Shown one piece after another: positions 39,482-46,901 of a stretch of 47,953 nt of DNA. The notes under the pieces are model-generated. The model made no database searches. It saw only the letters and a program-made list of their open reading frames with translations, and had not been told where the DNA came from. Within the stretch, counting starts at the first letter, position 1, and the number at the start of each line of letters is the position of its first letter. The translations under genes were made by a program, and so were the position numbers. This DNA is from Streptomyces griseiscabiei (GTDB lineage Bacteria > Actinomycetota > Actinomycetes > Streptomycetales > Streptomycetaceae). The stretch covers positions 1 to 47,953 of the forward strand of contig NZ_JAGJBZ010000007.1 in assembly GCF_020010925.1 (NCBI RefSeq), read 5' to 3'.

Positions 39482-40045
39482 ATGACCGAGCCCACCACCG
39501 ACACCGCCGTCCCGGCCTGGCTCGCCGCCGCCGAAGCCGCCCACCAGGAACAGCACATCGACACCCTGGCCCAGGGACTGCTGCGCGCCCGGCGCCACGC
39601 CGACCTGATCAACGCCCGCCTCGCCGACCTCGGCATCGAGCCGATCGAAGCCGCCGGCGTCGACGACCACGGCCACCTCAAGCCCGCCCTGCTGACCCAG
39701 CCCGAGTTCGAGCCGTACGCCTACTACGAGGTGCGCGCGGCTTGGAGCGAGGACGACAAGGAAGTCGAGCTGCACACCGCGGACTGGGAGGACGACAACC
39801 CGAAGTTCGGCCGCGTGCGCCTGCTGCACTCGCTCGCCGACGTCGCCGCCGCCCGCCGCGAGTGGCCCAAGTTCCCCGCCCCCAGGCGCGACTACCGCCT
39901 CGAGGCGATCCGCGCGATGGACGGCCTCAACCCCGACCACCTCAACGACGCCGGCGCCGAAGCGATCGCGACCGCCATCCACGGCAACACCGCGGCGCTG
40001 CTGCACCTCGCCGACACCCTCGCCCGCACCAACACCACCGTCTGA
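39482..40045 (+). CDS. Hypothetical protein, 187 aa
   Basis: A soluble, acidic alpha/beta protein. The N-terminal half is helical (HIDTLAQGLLRARRHADLINARLADLG), the middle beta-rich (YAYYEVRAAW), and a helix near the end (AIATAIHGNTAALLHLADTLA). Not recognised. It lies 14 bases before dnaN and may be cotranslated with it. Confidence 0.55.
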   Translation: MTEPTTDTAVPAWLAAAEAAHQEQHIDTLAQGLLRARRHADLINARLADLGIEPIEAAGVDDHGHLKPALLTQPEFEPYAYYEVRAAWSEDDKEVELHTADWEDDNPKFGRVRLLHSLADVAAARREWPKFPAPRRDYRLEAIRAMDGLNPDHLNDAGAEAIATAIHGNTAALLHLADTLARTNTTV

Positions 40046-40059
40046 AGGAGAACCCGCAG

Positions 40060-41166
40060 ATGAACCTCACCATCGACCACAGCACGCTCGCCGCGGCCGT
40101 CGCCCTCGCCGCCCGCGCCCTGCCGACCCGCCCGCCCGTCCCGGTCCTGGCCGGCCTCAAGCTCACCGCCGCCGACGGCCAGCTGAACATCGCGGGCTAC
40201 GACTACGACACGTCCACCGCCGCCAGCGCCGCCGCCGACCTGGCCGAGGACGGCAGCGTGCTGGTCTCCGGCCGCCTGCTGTCCGACATCACCCGCGCCC
40301 TCAAGCACGAGGTACGCCTGTCCACCGACGGCACCCGCCTCGTTGTCGAGTCCGGGTCCACCCGCTACACCCTCCACACCCTGCCGCTGGAGGAGTACCC
40401 GACCCTGCCCACCACCCCGGCCGCCTCCGGCGTCGTCTCCGGCAAGGAGTTCGCCGCCGCCGTCTCCCAGGTCGCCCGCGCCGCCGGCAACGACGACACC
40501 CTCCCCTCCCTCACCGGCGTCCAGATCACCGCCACCGGCGACAACATCACCCTGTCCGCCACAGACCGCTACCGCTTCGCCGTGCGCTCCCTGCCCTGGG
40601 AGCGGATGACGGACGGCCCCGCCGACGCCCGCGCCCTGATCCCGGCCAAGGTCCTCCAGGACATCGCTAAGCACCTCGCCGACGACCACCAGATCACCGT
40701 CGGACTCCCCGACACCCAGGGCACCTTCGGCCTCACCGGCGAGCACACCCACAGCACCGTCCGCGCCCTGGAAGGCGACCTGCCCAAGTACAAGAGCCTG
40801 TTCCCCACCGAGTTCAGCGCACAGGCGAGCGTGAACACCGCCGCGCTGGCCGACGCCGTCAAGCGCGTCGCCCTGGTCGCCACCGGCAACACCCCGGTCC
40901 GGCTCGGCTTCGAGCCCGGCACCCTCACCATCGAGGCCGGCACCAGCGACGACGCCCTCGCCGTCGACCGCATCGACACCGACCTCGACGGCGAGCCGAT
41001 CAGCATCGCCTACAACCCCACCTACTTGCTGGACGGCCTGAACGCCATCGGCGCCGACGCCACCCAGTTCGGCTTCGTCACGTCCACCAAGCCCTCCCTG
41101 CTGCGCGGCAACGGCGAACCCGAGGACGCCCTGCGCTACCTCCTGATGCCTGTCCGCCTCGGCTGA
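40060..41166 (+). CDS. dnaN: DNA polymerase III beta subunit (sliding clamp), 368 aa
   Basis: Three repeats of the clamp fold are visible: ALPTRPPVPVLAGLKL (near 19-34) with DYDTSTAA, then LPSLTGVQI with LSATDRYRFAVR (near 150-175), then ISIAYNPTYLLDGL (near 308-321). It ends with the usual YLLMPVRLG. Length matches family members (about 370). The clamp encircles DNA and tethers polymerases. As a second copy beside the chromosomal gene, it may favour plasmid replication or replace an inhibited host clamp. Motifs for clamp loading are intact. AAGGAG precedes the ATG. Confidence 0.93.
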   Translation: MNLTIDHSTLAAAVALAARALPTRPPVPVLAGLKLTAADGQLNIAGYDYDTSTAASAAADLAEDGSVLVSGRLLSDITRALKHEVRLSTDGTRLVVESGSTRYTLHTLPLEEYPTLPTTPAASGVVSGKEFAAAVSQVARAAGNDDTLPSLTGVQITATGDNITLSATDRYRFAVRSLPWERMTDGPADARALIPAKVLQDIAKHLADDHQITVGLPDTQGTFGLTGEHTHSTVRALEGDLPKYKSLFPTEFSAQASVNTAALADAVKRVALVATGNTPVRLGFEPGTLTIEAGTSDDALAVDRIDTDLDGEPISIAYNPTYLLDGLNAIGADATQFGFVTSTKPSLLRGNGEPEDALRYLLMPVRLG

Positions 41167-41172
41167 CCCTGC

Positions 41173-41218
41173 CCTGGGGCGGCCGCCATCCCGGCCAGGA
41201 AAAGCCGGCCGCCCCGGG
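41173..41218 (+). repeat. Operon hairpin H6
   Basis: CCCTGGGGCGGCC (41172-41184) pairs with 41207-41218 with one T-G pair. The 50 bases around it are almost identical to H3 (GGCCGCCATCCCGGCCA and CCCCATCCCGAA). Confidence 0.65.
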
Positions 41219-41257
41219 CCCTGCCCCATCCCGAACCGCACACAGGAGCCCAAGAGC

Positions 41258-41935
41258 ATGACCAACGCCCTGCAGACGGCACCGCCCGCGTCCCAGGAAC
41301 CGGAAACCCCCGCCCACCCGCCGTACGACCCGATGCCCTCCATCCCCCGTCTGATCACCGAGCTCATGGCCGAGGACTTCTGGCACCGGTACGCCCGCGT
41401 CCGCGGCGACGCCGAATCCTTCGACGCCGACTACCTCAACGACCGCAAGCGCACTGCCCTGCTGCTGCGCGCCGTCATCGCCGACCTGGTCGCACTCGCC
41501 GACCCGACCAACGAACACGCCGCCGCCGACGCCGCCCTGGCCGCCAACGCCGTACGCAGCAACGGCTGGTACATGACGCTGCCCGCGCAGGCCGCACGCG
41601 AGTGGCTGCGCGAGCAGTACCGGGAGTGGGAGGAAAGCCCCGCCCCGCACCCGCCGAACTGCCCCGGCGGCTGCGGCGGAACCGGCGAGGTGCTGACGAT
41701 CCTCACCTGGCAGGACGACGGCACACCCCTCCACCAGGAACCCGTCTGGTGCAACCGGGGCGAGCCGGAAGACCCGCACGGTTCCGACTGCGAGTGCCGC
41801 GGCACCGGCTACACCTACGACCGGCGCTACGGCGAGCGCAACCTCTGCCTGTCCTACCGCCCCCAGCCCGGCCAGGACACCCCCACACGCGTCGCCGACC
41901 CGGACGACCCCTGGGCCAACGAACCGCCGTTCTGA
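41258..41935 (+). CDS. Hypothetical protein with DnaJ-like Cys/Gly motifs, 225 aa
   Basis: A helical N-terminal region with REQYREWEES (about 122-131), shared with the protein at 34302, is followed by CPGGCGGTG (about 139-147) and CECRGTGYTYDRR (about 178-190). These resemble the CxxCxGxG zinc motifs of DnaJ-type proteins, so a zinc site is likely. Function unknown. A strong terminator follows. Confidence 0.6.
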   Translation: MTNALQTAPPASQEPETPAHPPYDPMPSIPRLITELMAEDFWHRYARVRGDAESFDADYLNDRKRTALLLRAVIADLVALADPTNEHAAADAALAANAVRSNGWYMTLPAQAAREWLREQYREWEESPAPHPPNCPGGCGGTGEVLTILTWQDDGTPLHQEPVWCNRGEPEDPHGSDCECRGTGYTYDRRYGERNLCLSYRPQPGQDTPTRVADPDDPWANEPPF

Positions 41936-41943
41936 GCCCGCAC

Positions 41944-41973
41944 AGGGGCGTTCCGCGGCCACGGAACGCCCCT
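41944..41973 (+). terminator. Terminator after the 41258 gene
   Basis: AGGGGCGTTCCG (41944-41955) pairs perfectly with 41962-41973 across a 6-base loop, 9 bases beyond the stop codon. Confidence 0.8.
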
Positions 41974-42012
41974 GCCGCCGGAAGTCCCCACGACCCCGAG
42001 GCAGATGACCCC

Positions 42013-42669
42013 ATGACCATCTACGTCGACGAAACCCAGGACTACACGCGGATCGCCAAGGCCCGCCGCCTGCGGCACACCCACTGGTGCCACCTGACGG
42101 CCGACACCCGCGACGAACTGCACGCCTTCGCCAAGCGCCTCGGCCTGCGCCGCACCTGGTTCCAGGACCACGGCATCCGCTGGCACTACGACATCACCCC
42201 GCCCAAGCGCGCCCGCGCCCTCCAGCTCGGTGCCGTCGAAATCGACCGGCACGGCCTGGCCGACATCATGGCCAAGCGCCGCACCGCCCGCCGCACCGTG
42301 CTGCTGACCCGCCCCGGCCACACCGAGCTGCGGTTCGGCCCGTACGACAGCCACGACCAGGCCGACGCCATCGCCGACGGGCTGCGCGCCCAACTGGACG
42401 ACGCCGTCCACGTCGCCGGCACCACCATCACCGTCGTGCCGTACGACTACGCACTCCCCCACAGCGAGCCGTACGTCACCACCGAACCCAAGCAGCTCGC
42501 CTACGGCATGGACGCCGCCGAAGCCGACGCCAGCCAGGAGGCCGGCTTCCCCAACCTCTACGCCCGCCTGCAGGCCCAGCTCGGCTACGAACCCGCCCGC
42601 GACATCTGGCTGCAGGCGGCCGCCGCCTACGACTGGCTCCACCACGACCAACTCCCCTCCCGGGACTGA
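42013..42669 (+). CDS. DUF4031-domain protein, 218 aa
   Basis: The first ~85 residues match DUF4031: MTIYVDETQ, HWCHLTADTRDELHAFA, LGLRRTWFQD, HYDITPPKRARALQLGAVE. DUF4031 proteins are small and of unknown function, common in actinobacteria and phages. A second region (about 98-145) has strands RRTVLLTRPGHTELRFGPY, and a C-terminal helix follows. The start at 42013 is clear from the domain boundary. Confidence 0.8.
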   Translation: MTIYVDETQDYTRIAKARRLRHTHWCHLTADTRDELHAFAKRLGLRRTWFQDHGIRWHYDITPPKRARALQLGAVEIDRHGLADIMAKRRTARRTVLLTRPGHTELRFGPYDSHDQADAIADGLRAQLDDAVHVAGTTITVVPYDYALPHSEPYVTTEPKQLAYGMDAAEADASQEAGFPNLYARLQAQLGYEPARDIWLQAAAAYDWLHHDQLPSRD

Positions 42670-42690
42670 CCGCCGCCCACCTGCACGACC

Positions 42691-42717
42691 ACGCCCGGCG
42701 CCCCGCGCGCCGGGCGT
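42691..42717 (+). terminator. Terminator after DUF4031 gene
   Basis: ACGCCCGGCG (42691-42700) pairs with CGCCGGGCGT (42708-42717) across a 7-base loop, 22 bases after the stop. Confidence 0.7.
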
Positions 42718-42756
42718 ACCGTGTTCCCAAGAGCCCCCCGAAGGAGGCGCCCCGCG

Positions 42757-43056
42757 ATGACCGCGCAGCCGCTCGACTCCCCCGCCCCTCCTCCGTCGCC
42801 CGCCGCCGGCGCTCAGCTGCGCGCCCGCATCGCCGCATCGCCGCGCGCCGACCGCTGGCTGCCCGCCTGGGACCTGGAGTGGACGCAGGCCCTGGAGACC
42901 GCCCGCCAGACGCTCAGCCTGGACAAGGTGTACGAGACCATCGCCACCTGGACCCGCCGCCTCGACACCGCCCCCGTCGTCGACGCGTTCCTCGAGGGCG
43001 GATGCGACACCGCCGACGGCGTTCCGCTCGAGGACGTCCTCGGCCCCCGCCGGTGA
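42757..43056 (+). CDS. Putative antitoxin-like protein (DUF6247-like), 99 aa
   Basis: A Pro-rich start leads to a helical domain with WDLEWTQALETARQT (49-63) and VYETIATWTRRL (69-80), a pattern that resembles DUF6247 proteins, which often precede a ParE/RelE-type toxin. AAGGAGG lies 8 bases before the ATG. The stop overlaps the next start by four bases (GTGA), a hallmark of toxin-antitoxin pairs. The assignment is tentative. Confidence 0.5.
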   Translation: MTAQPLDSPAPPPSPAAGAQLRARIAASPRADRWLPAWDLEWTQALETARQTLSLDKVYETIATWTRRLDTAPVVDAFLEGGCDTADGVPLEDVLGPRR

Positions 43057-43319
43057 GCGACCAGGCCTGGCCCGCACGGCTGTCCCCCACCGCCTCCCGC
43101 TACCTCGCCGCCCTCGAACCAGCCGTCCAGGAACTGGTCGGCGACATCCTCGACATCGCCTCCCGGGCCCCGCTCCACTGGCCCCAATGGGACACCTCCG
43201 ACCCCGAAGGCACCGACCTGCGCGCGGCCGCCGTCGGCCAGCTCAGCCTCATCTACTGGATCAACCGCACAACCGAGCCGCCCCACCTGTACGTCCTCGA
43301 CATCGTCTGGGCAGGCTGA
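43053..43319 (+). CDS. Putative RelE/ParE-like toxin, 88 aa
   Basis: Length and order fit the compact RelE/ParE fold: two helices (SRYLAALEPAVQELVGDIL), a loop with WDTSDPEG, then strands LRAAAVGQLSLIYWINRTT and HLYVLDIVWAG. ParE poisons gyrase and RelE cuts mRNA on ribosomes; catalytic residues are too variable to tell which, if either, applies. It starts inside the stop of the 42757 gene. Confidence 0.5.
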   Translation: MSDQAWPARLSPTASRYLAALEPAVQELVGDILDIASRAPLHWPQWDTSDPEGTDLRAAAVGQLSLIYWINRTTEPPHLYVLDIVWAG

Positions 43320-43356
43320 CGTCCTGCCCGCACCCCAACTCCCCAGAGAACGGATC

Positions 43357-43542
43357 ATGAGCGCCGCACAACAAGACCCCGAGCCGTACTGCTGGTGGTG
43401 CGGCACGCGCCAGAGCCAGGGAGAGAAGGACCCGCGCTGGGTCCTGTGCCAGGGGCCGGGAACCACCATCTGCAGCGAATGCATCGACCTCGTCACGGCC
43501 ATCGTCGAAGACGAGCGCCAGAAGCGCGCTCAAGAGGTGTGA
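43357..43542 (+). CDS. Stand-alone ClpX-type zinc finger protein, 61 aa
   Basis: CWWCG (12-16), GPGTTICSECI (33-43) and the acidic helix after it (VTAIVEDE) match the C4 zinc-binding domain at the N-terminus of ClpX (C12, C15, C39, C42), which dimerises and binds adaptors and substrates. Here it is the whole protein, with no AAA+ domain. It could modulate host ClpXP by competing for adaptors. It ends the plus-strand operon at a bidirectional terminator. Confidence 0.8.
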   Translation: MSAAQQDPEPYCWWCGTRQSQGEKDPRWVLCQGPGTTICSECIDLVTAIVEDERQKRAQEV

Positions 43543-43560
43543 CCGCCACGGCCGGAACAC

Positions 43561-43596
43561 GAAGCCGCCCCCGCCAGGGATGGCAGGGGCGGCTTC
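43561..43596. terminator. Bidirectional terminator between the cargo operon and parB
   Basis: GAAGCCGCCCC (43561-43571) pairs with 43586-43596, and GCCA/TGGC extend the stem inside. It lies between convergent stop codons. Confidence 0.8.
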
Positions 43597-43614
43597 GTGT
43601 CGACCAGGCCGCGG

Positions 43615-44418
43615 TCAGTCCTCTGCGAGCAACTTGCCGAGGGTGCGCCGGTTCTCATCCGTCATGTGCTGGCGCAGCAGGCGGTTCAGCGCCTCCGGCG
43701 AATCCCACGGCAGCGTCAGCGCAGCCGGATCAGTCTTCGCTGCTGCGGGTGCCGCCTTCTTCTTCGGTGCCGCCTGCTTCTTGTCGGATGGCACCCGCTG
43801 GAGGGCTTCCCGGACGACCGAAGCCAGCGCCTCCTTGTCGACGCTCTGCCCCTTCGGCAGCACCTTCACGACGTCCTTGACGATGCCCCTCAACACCTCA
43901 GCGGTGACCGGCGCTTCGTCAGCCTCGGCAGTCGTCGTGTAGACGGCCGTAGCCGCCTCCACGTCGTAGCTCTCGGCTATCGGGACCAGCTCCCAGACCA
44001 CGGACTGGCTCAGCTTTTTGGCTCGAGTTCGAGCCAAATCGTTCGATTCAGACGGCAGGGATTCGAACATGGCCTCAGCGATCGGCCACATGCGGATCAG
44101 CTTGTTGGCCTGCCCGCGGCCCATCCCCCACCGCTGCCAGCAGTAGTCGTCGAACGTGGCGTACTCGGCCCGGTACAGCCGCCCTTCCCTGATGATGCCC
44201 AGCGCCTTGCCAGCCGCCCAGAACGCGACCTTGAGGTTCTCGATCGCCACCTCACAGCGGAGGAAGACGTCCTCCTCCTCCGTGATCAGGACGGGCGTGC
44301 TCGCGATTGGACGCGACGGCGGCTCCGGCAGAGCGAGCGCCAGCTCGGTCGTCGTCTGCGGTCGCCGGTGCCCGCCTGCCCCGGCGCCCGGCTTCCCGGG
44401 CTCTACGCGGCGCCCCAT
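43615..44418 (-). CDS. ParB-like partition partner, 267 aa
   Basis: The protein encoded directly after ParA, with start and stop overlapping (TAATG), so it is most likely the centromere-binding partner. Residues 55-115 contain VAIENLKVAFWAAGKALG, DDYCWQRWGMGRGQANKLIRM, a helix-turn-helix-like region seen in phage and plasmid proteins, rather than a classical ParB box. A Lys/Ala-rich linker (210-230) precedes a C-terminal helical domain. DNA binding and the target site are inferred; the GCGTGACA and TGACACAGAT arrays at 2299-2604 are candidate sites. Confidence 0.65.
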   Translation of the reverse strand: MGRRVEPGKPGAGAGGHRRPQTTTELALALPEPPSRPIASTPVLITEEEDVFLRCEVAIENLKVAFWAAGKALGIIREGRLYRAEYATFDDYCWQRWGMGRGQANKLIRMWPIAEAMFESLPSESNDLARTRAKKLSQSVVWELVPIAESYDVEAATAVYTTTAEADEAPVTAEVLRGIVKDVVKVLPKGQSVDKEALASVVREALQRVPSDKKQAAPKKKAAPAAAKTDPAALTLPWDSPEALNRLLRQHMTDENRRTLGKLLAED

Positions 44419-45278
44419 TACAGCGCCTGCTCAACGCAGAGGGCGAGGCTCATGAAGTCCTCCCGTGCCCGCAAGGCGGTGCCCGACTCCTTGTACTCCA
44501 CGACCGTCAGCCCGTTCTCGGCCGCATGCGCATGGATCTTGTACTTGCGGATCGGATCGGCCATGCGGGGATAGCCGCGCTCATCGATCCACTTCTTCAC
44601 CGCGTCCAGCGCAGTGTCCCCGTCGCGCGGGTCGTGCAGGTTGATCACGACCAGGAACGGGATGCCCCGCGGCTTCAGAATCCGCTCGATCGTGAACTCG
44701 GCCGGCGCCCACGACAGCCACTCAGGAGTGATCGGCACGATCGCCAGATTCGCCAGCTCGAGAACCTCGCGCAAGGCGTCGGCCACCCGGCTCTCCCCAA
44801 GCGGGTCGTCTCCCCACGCCGCGTCAGGGTCGATCTCCATGAAGCCGGGGGTGTCGACCACGATGCGCTTGCGGTTCGGATCGTTCTTGTAGCCCGACAG
44901 CATGCCGACCTTGCCCCGCGTCACGAGGTAGTCGAACGGCAGCGCCTCCTCCGGGACGCGATCCGCCCACGACTCCAGGCTGCCCTGGGGGTCGATGCCG
45001 GCCGCGATGACGGCGGCCTCCTCGATGTCGTTCTGCATGACACTGCTGCGCCCGGCAACAGCCGCAAGGTTGACCGTTATCGTCGACTTCCCCGCGCCAC
45101 CCTTCTGCTGGATGACGATGATGAACTTCGGGCCAGTGGCCGCTGCCGCCACGTCGGTGGCGGATTGCAGGGCAGGGGACAAGAGAGCCTCCGTCGCTTC
45201 CCCGTAGGTACTCGGATCCCGCACAGGATGCCAGATGCCGCGACCAGGGTTGTTACAACAAGCCGACGAATCACCCAT
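44418..45278 (-). CDS. parA: ParA-family partition ATPase, 286 aa
   Basis: Deviant Walker A KGGAGKST (59-66, signature Lys at 59), the switch-like IVVDTPGF, and LAIVPITPEWLSWAP are typical of ParA/Soj ATPases that move plasmids along the nucleoid through ParB-stimulated ATP hydrolysis. The ~50 residues before Walker A are longer than in minimal ParAs and may bind the operator, as in type Ia ParA. The ATG at 45278 lies inside a 16-bp palindrome and lacks a strong ribosome site, so a downstream GTG cannot be excluded. Confidence 0.9.
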   Translation of the reverse strand: MGDSSACCNNPGRGIWHPVRDPSTYGEATEALLSPALQSATDVAAAATGPKFIIVIQQKGGAGKSTITVNLAAVAGRSSVMQNDIEEAAVIAAGIDPQGSLESWADRVPEEALPFDYLVTRGKVGMLSGYKNDPNRKRIVVDTPGFMEIDPDAAWGDDPLGESRVADALREVLELANLAIVPITPEWLSWAPAEFTIERILKPRGIPFLVVINLHDPRDGDTALDAVKKWIDERGYPRMADPIRKYKIHAHAAENGLTVVEYKESGTALRAREDFMSLALCVEQAL

Positions 45279-45285
45279 GGGTGAT
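45270..45285. promoter_or_regulatory. Palindrome over the parA start codon
   Basis: ATCACCCATGGGTGAT is a perfect 16-bp palindrome whose ATG (on the minus strand) is the parA start. It could be an operator for ParA/ParB autorepression or a parS-like site. GTTGTTACAAC at 45249-45259, inside parA, is a second small palindrome. Confidence 0.5.
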
Positions 45286-45396
45286 CATCTGCGCCGATCT
45301 CTTCCCCTCCACGCTGACGGGAGCGCCCGCGTCTGGCCGTTCCTCCCCGCTGCGCAGGGCCACGTCAATATGTCCGTTCCTCTCAGGTTCTCCTGT

Positions 45397-45409
45397 GAGG
45401 TGACACCTC
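45397..45409. promoter_or_regulatory. GAGGTG-A-CACCTC palindrome between divergent genes
   Basis: A perfect 6-bp inverted repeat with 1-base spacer in the divergent region between parA and the TOPRIM gene. An imperfect one (CCTCTCAGG/CCTGTGAGG) lies just upstream. It is a likely operator for one or both divergent promoters. Confidence 0.4.
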
Positions 45410-45505
45410 TGTTTTCCCTGGTGATCGAGTCGCCCGGGAGCTGTGAGGATCTGGGAGGCTGGGAGTAAGGGACGTCATGGCGTCCTTCGCGGGAGGAGGC
45501 TCCCC

Positions 45506-46384
45506 ATGCCCGACAAACGCCCCCGCGGCTACCAGCCGGACTGGCGGCCACGGCCGAACACGCGAGAGCTCCTGGCGGCCGTCGACGCCATCCTGAACCG
45601 CTACGCCGGGCACCTCCCGATCAGCATCCGACAGGCCTTCTACGCCGCCGTGTCCGACGGAGTGCTGCCCAAGACCGAGCGCGCGTACAAGCGCCTGGTC
45701 GAAGTCGTCGGCATGGGGCGCCGGTCCGGGAGGATCCCGTGGGAGGTGATCCGGGACGACTCAGGAGCCCGGGCCGAGTCACCGATCGCCTTCGCTGGCC
45801 TCCAAGCGTTCCGCGACGGACTACTCCGTGCTGCCGAGGCGTACCGGCGCGACCGCCAGGAGGGCCAGCCCATCCGGCTCGAACTCTGGTCGGAGGCCAG
45901 CGGGATGGTCCCGCAACTGGCGATCCTCGCCAGCCCGTACGGTGTCCCCGTCTACAGCGGCGGGGGCTTCAACTCGCTGCCCGGCAAGCACGATGCCGCA
46001 CTGCGGGCAGCGCGCGATCCAAGGGGCCTTTGCATCCTGCACGTCGGGGACCTGGACCCGTCGGGCACCCATCTGCACCGCGCCCTGGCCGAGGACGTCG
46101 CCGCGTTCGCAGCCGCCCACGGCGGCCGTGTCGAACTCGTACGCGTCGCCGTCACCGAAGCCCAAGTCGAGCACTACGGGCTGCCCACGGCACCACCGAA
46201 GGCCACCGACCGCCGCTCGTTCACCGCCGCCGGCACCACACAGGCCGAGGCCCTCCCGCCCGACGTCCTCACCCAACTCGTGCGAGCCGCCATCGAGGAA
46301 CGCCGTGACGCCGACGTCCACCAGGCCGTCCTGGACCAGGAGGCAGCCGAGCGCCAGCAGCTGCTGGACGAACTGGGGGAGTAG
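45506..46384 (+). CDS. Spo11/TopoVI-A-like TOPRIM-domain protein, 292 aa
   Basis: The N-terminal ~90 residues resemble the winged-helix (CAP-like) domain of topoisomerase VI A/Spo11: PISIRQAFYAAVSDG (Tyr46 at the catalytic tyrosine position), then TERAYKRLVEVVGMGRRSGRIPW. A TOPRIM-like domain follows with Glu in ELWSEASG (E130) and GDLDPSG (181-187), matching the E...D-x-D acidic triad. Topo VI A makes double-strand breaks with a tyrosine; here no B subunit (ATPase) is encoded nearby. GGGAGGAGG precedes the ATG. It may instead be a nuclease-like defence or maintenance protein. Confidence 0.7.
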   Translation: MPDKRPRGYQPDWRPRPNTRELLAAVDAILNRYAGHLPISIRQAFYAAVSDGVLPKTERAYKRLVEVVGMGRRSGRIPWEVIRDDSGARAESPIAFAGLQAFRDGLLRAAEAYRRDRQEGQPIRLELWSEASGMVPQLAILASPYGVPVYSGGGFNSLPGKHDAALRAARDPRGLCILHVGDLDPSGTHLHRALAEDVAAFAAAHGGRVELVRVAVTEAQVEHYGLPTAPPKATDRRSFTAAGTTQAEALPPDVLTQLVRAAIEERRDADVHQAVLDQEAAERQQLLDELGE

Positions 46385-46443
46385 CACCCGGCCGCGCCGA
46401 CCTCGGCCCGTGTCCACAGGAGAACCCGACCAGGCTTGGCCCC

Positions 46444-46791
46444 ATGTCCCGCAAACAGCAGTTCACCTGCAGCCCTCACCACGACCTCGCCCAAGTCGAC
46501 AAGGAGGCCTGCGCCCGGCTCATGCCGCGAAGCACGCAGGAACAGATGGCGTTCCTACTCATGAAGTACCAAGGGAACTCCGGGGCCGTGGCGGCCATGC
46601 TGCATGTCAGCCAGCGCACCGTGGAGCGACACGCGAAGGGGAAGAATCTCCTGCCTCCAGGCAAGGATCTGCGGGCACGGCTGCGCGAGTGGACGCTTGA
46701 TGCCCTCTGCCCCGTGCGTCTTGAGGCGGCCGCCGCAGAGGAGGCACGGCGGGCACGTCGGGGACGAAGGCGTGCACGGGAGGACGACTGA
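46444..46791 (+). CDS. Tpg-like HTH protein, 115 aa (short)
   Basis: MPRSTQEQMAFLLMKYQGNS, GAVAAMLHVSQRTVERHAKG, then KDLRARLREWTLDAL and an Arg-rich tail follow the N-terminal part of Streptomyces telomere terminal protein Tpg (S-x-R-T-V-E-R helix and L-R-R-R-L element). Tpg is about 185 residues with a C-terminal priming domain; here the protein ends at 115, so that domain is missing. It may be a truncated terminal protein, a DNA-binding regulator, or a different helix-turn-helix family. No strong ribosome site. Confidence 0.6.
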   Translation: MSRKQQFTCSPHHDLAQVDKEACARLMPRSTQEQMAFLLMKYQGNSGAVAAMLHVSQRTVERHAKGKNLLPPGKDLRARLREWTLDALCPVRLEAAAAEEARRARRGRRRAREDD

Positions 46792-46901
46792 CCGCGGCTC
46801 GGCCCGGCTCGCGCCTGCCACGGCATCTCCCGCCCGACTCGAGGCAGAGCCTGTGCATAGGTGCTCTGTCCGTCAGCATCCGCATCGGTGAGACTCAGCC
46901 G

